Below, in pieces: positions 61,996 to 64,000 of a DNA stretch of 64,000 bases. The notes beneath the pieces were generated by a model. That model saw nothing but the letters and a program-made list of their open reading frames with translations. It was not told the DNA's origin and searched no databases. Origin of the DNA: Ohessyouella blattaphilus (GTDB taxonomy: Bacteria > Bacillota > Clostridia > Lachnospirales > Lachnospiraceae); the NCBI RefSeq assembly GCF_024721265.1, contig NZ_JAMXOC010000007.1:1-64000 (forward strand), given 5' to 3'. A program made the translations under genes and the position numbers. How positions within the stretch are numbered: the first letter of the stretch is position 1; each line of letters opens with the position of its first letter.

Positions 61996-63495
61996 TTACT
62001 GAATTACCAGATTCGTATACCCCATCAAGCTCTCATCCACTTCTCTTGCTACCTCCTGCCCCTCACGAATAGCCCAAACAACTAAAGACTGTCCGCGGCG
62101 CATGTCTCCAGCAGCGAAAAGCTGTTGATTCTCGGTCCTGTATGTACCTGGTGCCGTCTTAACGTTTGTTCTTTCATCGGTAGCCACTTTAAATGCCTTC
62201 GTAATATAGTCTTCACTACCAAGAAAACCGGCGGCAATAAGAACCAAATCTGCCGGTACCGTATACTCACTCCCCTTTACTTCGCTCATCATCATTCTTC
62301 CCGATTTTGGTTCGATTTCTGCCTTTAGCTTTATTAGCACTGCTTCCTTGACCTGATTTTTGTCATCCTTAATAAAACGCTTAACCGTAGTCTGATACCT
62401 TCGAGGATCTTTGTCGAAGACAGCAATCGCCTCTTCTTGTCCATAATCTGTCTTTAGTACCCTTGGCCATTCAGGCCAAGCGTTATCTTCACGACGATCT
62501 TTTGGCGGCTCTGGCATCATTTCTAATTGCAGTACAGATTTTGCTCCGTGGCGAATGCTAGTTCCCACACAGTCATTGCCTGTATCACCGCCACCAATTA
62601 CGAGAACGTGCTTGTCTTTAGCCGAGACAAAACTTCCTTTTTGAAGCGTAGCACCATCCTCTAGCAAGGCTTTTGTCGTCGACTTAAGGAAATCCACGGC
62701 AAAGTAGATACCTTGACTTTTTCTGCCTTCTACTTGTATATCCCGAGGATTTGTCGCACCACAAGCTAAGATTACCCGGTCATATTCTTTCAAAATCGTA
62801 TTGGCGCGTTTGTCTTTGCCCACATCGACTCCTGTCATAAAGGTGACTCCCTCTTCTTCCATAATCTTAACTTTCCGGTCGATAACCTTCTTTTCCAGTT
62901 TCATATTAGGAATCCCGTAGCGCAGCAAGCCACCGACCTTATCTTCTCTTTCGAAGACAGTCACCTGATGCCCTCTCAAATTAAGCATATCTGCCGCTGC
63001 TAACCCTGCTGGTCCTGAACCAACTATGGCAACTTTTTTGCCCGTACGCACACGAATATTACGCGCCTTGGCATACCCTTCCTGATATGCATTTTCGATA
63101 ATAGCATATTCATCGCCCTTAATCGATACTCCATCGCCGTTAAGACTACAGGTACACGCCGCCTCACAGGGCGCCGGGCACACTCTTGCGGTAAACTCAG
63201 GAAAGCAATTCGTTTTCTTAAGTCGCATGTAGGCTTCTTCCCAATTGCCTCTATATAAAAGGTCATTCCATTCAGGAACTAGATTGTGTAGAGGACAGCC
63301 ACTGACCATACCCATCATCATTTGCCCCGACTGGCAAAAAGGTACGCCACAAGCCATACACCGCGCTCCTTGTTCTTCCTGTTCCTCTTTCTCAAGCGGA
63401 GAATAGAATTCACGAAAGTGCTTAATTCGCTCCTTAGGAGTTGCAGCTCGCTTATCCTTTCTGGCATATTCTAAAAATCCTGTCGGTTTTCCCAT
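61996..63495 (-). CDS. gltD: Glutamate synthase small subunit
   Basis: 499 aa. N-terminal Fer4_20 domain (CMACGVPFCQSG, CPAPCEAACTC), FAD motif GSGPAGLAAADML near 155 and NADPH motif GGGDTGNDCVGTS near 290, C-terminal FAAGDMRRGQSLVVWAI. It feeds electrons from NADPH to the large subunit, giving two glutamates from 2-oxoglutarate and glutamine. It follows gltB after 14 bases. Confidence 0.96.
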   Translation of the reverse strand: MGKPTGFLEYARKDKRAATPKERIKHFREFYSPLEKEEQEEQGARCMACGVPFCQSGQMMMGMVSGCPLHNLVPEWNDLLYRGNWEEAYMRLKKTNCFPEFTARVCPAPCEAACTCSLNGDGVSIKGDEYAIIENAYQEGYAKARNIRVRTGKKVAIVGSGPAGLAAADMLNLRGHQVTVFEREDKVGGLLRYGIPNMKLEKKVIDRKVKIMEEEGVTFMTGVDVGKDKRANTILKEYDRVILACGATNPRDIQVEGRKSQGIYFAVDFLKSTTKALLEDGATLQKGSFVSAKDKHVLVIGGGDTGNDCVGTSIRHGAKSVLQLEMMPEPPKDRREDNAWPEWPRVLKTDYGQEEAIAVFDKDPRRYQTTVKRFIKDDKNQVKEAVLIKLKAEIEPKSGRMMMSEVKGSEYTVPADLVLIAAGFLGSEDYITKAFKVATDERTNVKTAPGTYRTENQQLFAAGDMRRGQSLVVWAIREGQEVAREVDESLMGYTNLVIQ

Positions 63496-63509
63496 TGCTT
63501 AACTACCTC

Positions 63510-64000
63510 CTATTTTTCTCCTCGCACTTGATTAAACGCCTCTATTTGTGCTTGTTCACGGTTCAAACCCTGTTCTTCAAGCTGCATGATTTTTCCTAGC
63601 ATCACCTCGTAGTCAGCTGGAATTATCTTCTTAAACTTTGGTAAAAAACTTTGGAAATCACTTAAAATTTCTTTTCCGCGAGGCGAGTTGGTCGATGCCA
63701 CATGCTCTTTTAGCATTTCCTTAATCTTATTCACGTCATACTTCGACGTAACTTTCTCCACGTTTACCATCTCTTTATTCAAATTAAGATATAGCTTATT
63801 GTCTACGTCTAAGACGTACGCAATACCGCCACTCATTCCTGCGGCAAAGTTCTTACCTGTTTCACCGATTACCACGACGACGCCACCTGTCATGTACTCA
63901 CATCCATGATCGCCGACACCTTCTACCACCGCCTGGGCTCCCGAGTTACGAACAGCAAAGCGTTCACCTGCCATCCCATTAATATAAGCCTTGCCGCTAG
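63510..64000 (-). CDS. gltB: Glutamate synthase large subunit, C-terminal fragment (cut by window edge)
   Basis: The frame enters from beyond base 64000 and ends at 63510. Visible residues (about 163) contain the GXGXG beta-helix domain (AVVEGVGDHGCEYMTGG, VVVIGETGKNFAAGMSGG) and the C-terminal tail of GltB (FNQVRGEK end). The internal ATG at 63974 is not a start: in-frame codons continue upstream (SGKAYING). With gltD it forms NADPH-dependent glutamate synthase. Confidence 0.95.
   Translation of the reverse strand, partial: SGKAYINGMAGERFAVRNSGAQAVVEGVGDHGCEYMTGGVVVVIGETGKNFAAGMSGGIAYVLDVDNKLYLNLNKEMVNVEKVTSKYDVNKIKEMLKEHVASTNSPRGKEILSDFQSFLPKFKKIIPADYEVMLGKIMQLEEQGLNREQAQIEAFNQVRGEK

Overview
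The window comes from an anaerobic, low-to-moderate GC Firmicute of the class Clostridia, and most likely a member of the Lachnospiraceae. The evidence is a selenocysteine-containing glycine reductase (Stickland) operon under a glycine riboswitch, a [FeFe] hydrogenase, MurT/GatD, strong AGGAGG ribosome sites, and a DUF5717/DUF5716-like gene pair that I associate with Lachnospiraceae. Nearly all genes lie on the minus strand. Only an aminotransferase, a 76-aa protein and a LysR regulator are on the plus strand. I saw no rRNA, tRNA, IS element, phage gene or CRISPR array.

Layout. 1-3441: glycine reductase operon (riboswitch, grdX, grdE, grdB with an in-frame UGA, trxB cut by the window edge). 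3557-17118: ten co-directional genes for an uncharacterised envelope system: four predicted lipoproteins plus a lipoprotein resembling a six-hairpin glycosidase, a membrane family 2 glycosyltransferase, a 7TM histidine kinase, an OmpR-type regulator, a soluble kinase paralogue and a WG-repeat protein. 17239-20923: purC-purF-purB. 20924-26261: a TPR-like protein, an Hsp70/actin-like protein and a 1096-aa protein (three-gene unit of unknown function). 26353-32722: PLP aminotransferase, Bce-type ABC transporter with its two-component system, and an orphan AbiEi-like protein. 32924-37319: carA-carB. 37308-43269: pyrH-frr-uppS-cdsA-dxr-rseP and a transglutaminase-like lipoprotein. 43319-46450: WYL regulator and murT-gatD. 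46489-50042: two-gene [FeFe] hydrogenase/GltD-like complex. 50290-53290: small protein, prolyl-tRNA editing protein, LysR regulator and MFS transporter. 53387-55215: rpsB-tsf. 55254-59159: MacAB-like ABC efflux set. 59306-61933: two NlpC/P60 peptidoglycan hydrolases, one with a WalR-like box. 61996-64000: gltD and the 3' end of gltB.

The most interesting part is the 3.5-17.1 kb cluster. Two of its lipoproteins (187 and 451 aa, adjacent) look like a split version of a third (534 aa). Its two kinases are paralogues, and the small one has lost its ATP lid. A 29-bp element (25/29 identical) sits upstream of both the first gene and the small-kinase gene, which suggests a shared regulator site. The cluster is bounded by an 18-bp near-direct repeat of the purB 3' end. 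I infer a signal-controlled surface polysaccharide or envelope-stress system; I cannot name its product.

A second pattern is compact punctuation. At purC, murT and rpsB, part of the next unit's promoter lies inside the loop of the preceding terminator hairpin. Function calls come from motif and domain recognition only; no database search was possible.
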